Below, one piece after another: positions 4,928 through 7,020 of a DNA stretch of 7,020 nucleotides. The position numbers and the translations under genes were made by a program. The stretch's first letter is position 1; each line of letters starts with the position of its first letter. This stretch comes from Rubrobacter sp. (GTDB lineage Bacteria; Actinomycetota; Rubrobacteria; Rubrobacterales; Rubrobacteraceae). Below the pieces are notes generated by a model. That model was given only the letters and a program-made list of their open reading frames with translations, was not told the DNA's origin and searched no databases. Location of the stretch: NCBI GenBank assembly GCA_013815575.1, contig JACDFX010000084.1:1-7020 (forward strand), written 5' to 3'.

Positions 4928-5878
4928 ATGGATCTGCAGATAAATTCGAAGAGTCACGTGCCGGTACACGTGCAGTTGGGGCAGCAGATAAAGCACTTGA
5001 TCCTGGCCGGCAACTTCGAGGTCGGCAGCCGGTTGCCGAGCATCCGGGCGATGGCGGGGTTCTTGAGGATCAACCGCAACACGGTGGCCCGGGTGTTCAC
5101 GGAACTGGAGCGCGAGGGGTTCGTCGAGAGCCGTCGGGGAAGCGGGGTTTACGTGCTGGCACCGCCGGTAGACGCGGTCGAGATGAAGCGGGACGTCCTC
5201 GACCGGGTGATGGACCTGGCGGCGGCACAGGGGGTTCCCGTGGAGGAGTTGGCCTACGCGCTTTTGGCCCGGGCCGGCACGGAGCCGCCGGAGAAGTCGA
5301 ACATACTGTTCGTGGAGTGTACGCGGGAGGAGCTCGACCAGTTCTCCGACGAGCTCGAGCAGCAGCTACCGGTGGTCGTGGAGCGGGTCTTGCTGGAGGA
5401 CCTCGCCCAGAGGGTGTCCGCGGGTGAGGATCTACCCTGGCGCCTCGCGGTCACCACCTTCTTCCACGTCCACGAGGTACAGGAACTCATGGAACCCCTG
5501 GGCGTCGAGACCGTGGCGCTCCTGGCCGAGGCGAACCTGGAGAGCCTGCGCCGCCTGACCGAGCTTCCGGCCGGCACGGCCGTGGGCGTCGTGGGCTGGG
5601 GCCGCACGTGCATGGAGAACCTCTCCCGATCCCTCGAAGGCGCCGGCCTCGACCACCTCGACTTCATCCAGGCCTATGTGGACGAAGACCCGGAGGAAGC
5701 GGTGCGGGTCCTCCAGAACGTCCGGGCCGTGGTCTGCGCCAGCATCACGGCGCGCAGGCTAAGGGAGCTCGGCATCCCCGAAGACCTGGAGATCATAGAA
5801 GAAGACCGCACCCTCGACATAGGCGGCGTCGAGATGCTGGGCCGCATGCTCCGCCAGCCCCAACCGTCCACCGCGTAA
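4928..5878 (+). CDS. GntR-family transcriptional regulator with large unassigned C-terminal domain
   Basis: This is a 316-residue DNA-binding regulator. Residues 8-76 are a clear GntR winged helix: VPVHVQLGQQIKHLILAG (11-28), RLPSIRAMAGFL (35-46), recognition helix INRNTVARVFTELE (48-61), and the wing GFVESRRGSGVYV (64-76). This N-terminus resembles the YtrA-type subgroup. A helical linker (86-115) follows, then an alpha/beta domain from about 124 to 306. Its apparent strands are NILFVEC (125-131), WRLAVTTFFHV (171-181), VETVALL (193-199), AVGVVGW (218-224), LDFIQAYV (244-251) and VRAVVCASI (265-273). It looks like a Rossmann or periplasmic-binding-protein-like ligand sensor, but I cannot name the family. 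YtrA proteins normally have only a short tail, so this domain is unusual. ATG 4928 is preceded by a weak AGGA. It diverges from the GNAT gene, shares operators with it, and probably regulates itself. Confidence 0.88.
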   Translation: MDLQINSKSHVPVHVQLGQQIKHLILAGNFEVGSRLPSIRAMAGFLRINRNTVARVFTELEREGFVESRRGSGVYVLAPPVDAVEMKRDVLDRVMDLAAAQGVPVEELAYALLARAGTEPPEKSNILFVECTREELDQFSDELEQQLPVVVERVLLEDLAQRVSAGEDLPWRLAVTTFFHVHEVQELMEPLGVETVALLAEANLESLRRLTELPAGTAVGVVGWGRTCMENLSRSLEGAGLDHLDFIQAYVDEDPEEAVRVLQNVRAVVCASITARRLRELGIPEDLEIIEEDRTLDIGGVEMLGRMLRQPQPSTA

Positions 5879-5893
5879 GAACCATTCTTACGC
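5873..5893. terminator. Perfect inverted repeat joining the stop codons of gntR and pth
   Basis: The arms GCGTAAGAA (5873-5881) and TTCTTACGC (5885-5893) are perfect 9-bp complements around CCA. Each arm carries the final Ala codon and TAA stop of one of the two convergent genes. A hairpin would form in either transcript, so a bidirectional terminator is likely by position. No T-tract flanks it on either side, and its 3-nt loop is tight. Confidence 0.5.
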
Positions 5894-6529
5894 CGACTTT
5901 ACGTTGAAGCGGTTCATCGCCGCCTCCGCGCCCTCCTCCAGAACGGCTTCGACCGCGTCGGCGGCGCGGGGCAGCGCGTCCTTTACGGTGGAGTCCATCC
6001 GGCCGAGGACGAAATCGGTAACGGTCATGCGGGCGCCCTCGGGGGGGCGGCCGATACCGATGCGGACGCGGGTAAAATCGGGGCCGACGTTCTGAATGGA
6101 GGAGCGCAGCCCGTTGTGGCCGCCGGCGCCACCGCCGACCTTGACGCGCACGGTCCCCGGTTCGAGGTCGAGGTCGTCGTGGACCAGGATCAGGTTATCG
6201 GCCCGGCGCCCGGCAAGCGCCGAGCCGGAGTTGTTCATGAAGGTCGTTGGTTTCAGCAGGGTGACGTTCTTCGGGCCGACGGAGACGTCTGCGGCCTCGG
6301 CTTTCTTTTTGCGCCGCCACGAACCGCCGTGGCGGCGGGCCAACTCTTCGACTACCAGGTAGCCGACGTTGTGGCGGGTGCGTTCGTAGGAGCGGCCGGG
6401 GTTGCCCAGGCCGACGACGGCGGGGGACCCGGAAGGCCCCCCGCCGCTGTTGCGCTCGAAAAAGGAGCGGGCGAGCCTCAGGCTACCCGTTCTCCCTTTC
6501 GCCGGTTTCTTCGGTGGAAACCTCGTCAC
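5888..6529 (-). CDS. pth: Peptidyl-tRNA hydrolase
   Basis: Pth cleaves peptidyl-tRNA released from stalled ribosomes, recycling tRNA; it is cytoplasmic and essential. In the frame from GTG 6529 (213 residues) the catalytic set is complete: VVGLGNPG with Asn43, TRHNVG with catalytic His53, FMNNSG with Asn99, HDDLDL with Asp118 and GHNGLRSS with Asn139. The stretch between MN and HDD is about six residues shorter than in E. coli. The start is uncertain. No ATG, GTG or TTG lies between the rplY stop and the GLGNPG motif. GTG 6529 has AGGAGG (6539-6544) 9 nt upstream but overlaps rplY by 47 bp and adds a long basic N-terminus. CTG 6481, just after the rplY stop, would give 197 residues, closest to the usual length. 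TTG 6571 is also possible. It is in an operon with rplY and convergent with gntR. Confidence 0.93.
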   Translation of the reverse strand: MTRFPPKKPAKGRTGSLRLARSFFERNSGGGPSGSPAVVGLGNPGRSYERTRHNVGYLVVEELARRHGGSWRRKKKAEAADVSVGPKNVTLLKPTTFMNNSGSALAGRRADNLILVHDDLDLEPGTVRVKVGGGAGGHNGLRSSIQNVGPDFTRVRIGIGRPPEGARMTVTDFVLGRMDSTVKDALPRAADAVEAVLEEGAEAAMNRFNVKSA

Positions 6530-7020
6530 CCTCGGCGGCCTCCTCGCCTTCAACTTCCGCGGCCGCGGCAAGCTCCTCGTCGGACTCTTCCTCGACGATG
6601 CCGGCGGCCTCCATCTCCTCGTCCGTGATCTCCGTCGGCGCGGTGACCGTCGCGGCGATCTCTTCCGGGTCGGAGAGCAGGGTAACGCCTTCCGGCAGGG
6701 TCAGATCCCCCAGCGTCAGGTTCTCGTTCATGCCGAGGCTGGTGACGTCGAGGGTGATCTCCTGCGGTATGTCCCCAGGCAGGGTCTCGGCCTGGATCTC
6801 GTAGGCGACCTGCTGCGTTACGCCGCCCTCATCGGAACCCGCGGCCTCGCCGACGAGCGTCAGCGGGACCGTGACCTCGATCAGCTCGCGCATGTTCACC
6901 GGCGCGAAGTCGACGTGGACCAGCAGGCCCGAGACCGGGTCGCGGTGGGCGTCCACCACGCGGGCCGTCGAGCTTCCGGAGCCGACGTCGATGTTGTAGA
7001 GGGCGTTGTCCCCGAAGTGG
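6483..7020 (-). CDS. rplY: 50S ribosomal protein L25/general stress protein Ctc (5' end outside the window)
   Basis: L25/Ctc binds 5S rRNA in the large ribosomal subunit. The visible 178 residues begin inside the N-terminal 5S-binding domain (HFGDNALYNIDV) and continue through the family hallmark AHRDPVSGLLVHVDFAPVNM. This is followed by the TL5/Ctc beta-barrel domain (VTVPLTLVGEAAGSDEGG, then LPGDIPQEITLDVTSLGMNE and LPEGVTLLSDPEE). The last 45 or so residues are an acidic tail, rich in Glu and Ala, as in many actinobacterial L25 proteins. Roughly 40-50 N-terminal residues are missing at the right edge, and a GTG at 6959 is internal, not the start. The TAG stop is at 6483-6485. pth follows at once or overlaps, as in the conserved ctc-pth pair. 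Confidence 0.93.
   Translation of the reverse strand, partial: HFGDNALYNIDVGSGSSTARVVDAHRDPVSGLLVHVDFAPVNMRELIEVTVPLTLVGEAAGSDEGGVTQQVAYEIQAETLPGDIPQEITLDVTSLGMNENLTLGDLTLPEGVTLLSDPEEIAATVTAPTEITDEEMEAAGIVEEESDEELAAAAEVEGEEAAEGDEVSTEETGERENG

Noticed and set aside
6116..6628. Plus-strand open frame over pth and the rplY tail
   Set aside because: It is antisense to pth with all catalytic residues intact, and shows no independent coding signal.

Overview
The window is GC-rich bacterial chromosome with densely packed, mostly intact genes. The gene set points to an actinobacterium: an L25/Ctc ribosomal protein with a long acidic tail, Pth, Mfd, GTG and TTG starts, and a leaderless-type promoter. 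A Rubrobacter-like lineage is my best guess, from general impression and not from any search. I see no rRNA, tRNA, CRISPR array, insertion sequence or phage gene.

Layout. The two ends carry housekeeping genes on the minus strand. At the right edge are rplY (ctc, L25; 5' end outside the window) and pth (peptidyl-tRNA hydrolase). At the left edge is the first 271 codons of mfd (transcription-repair coupling factor). In many Gram-positive genomes ctc, pth and mfd sit almost side by side. Here about 5 kb of other genes lie between pth and mfd.

This middle block holds a plus-strand GntR-family regulator (4928-5878). Diverging from it is a run of six minus-strand genes: a GNAT-like protein, a small antibiotic-biosynthesis-monooxygenase (ABM) domain protein, AzlC, AzlD (branched-chain amino-acid exporter), an O6-alkylguanine-DNA alkyltransferase and an EamA/DMT-type exporter. 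A plus-strand PaaI-like thioesterase converges on the EamA gene, and the two stop codons share a CTAG.

The most interesting non-coding stretch is the 91-bp gap between the GNAT gene and the GntR gene. It has two overlapping, oppositely directed promoters, each with a 17-bp spacer. It also has a 32-bp near-perfect palindrome, a second palindrome exactly centred in one promoter spacer, and four copies of a TAGGACAAT-like half-site. I infer an autoregulated divergent switch that controls the GntR gene and perhaps the whole six-gene run. The effector is unknown.

I found no clearly novel multi-gene system. The regulator with its large unassigned C-terminal domain and structured operator is the best lead. 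Other points are the missing canonical start codon for pth, a leaderless-looking mfd promoter, and a hairpin built from the two stop-codon regions of gntR and pth.
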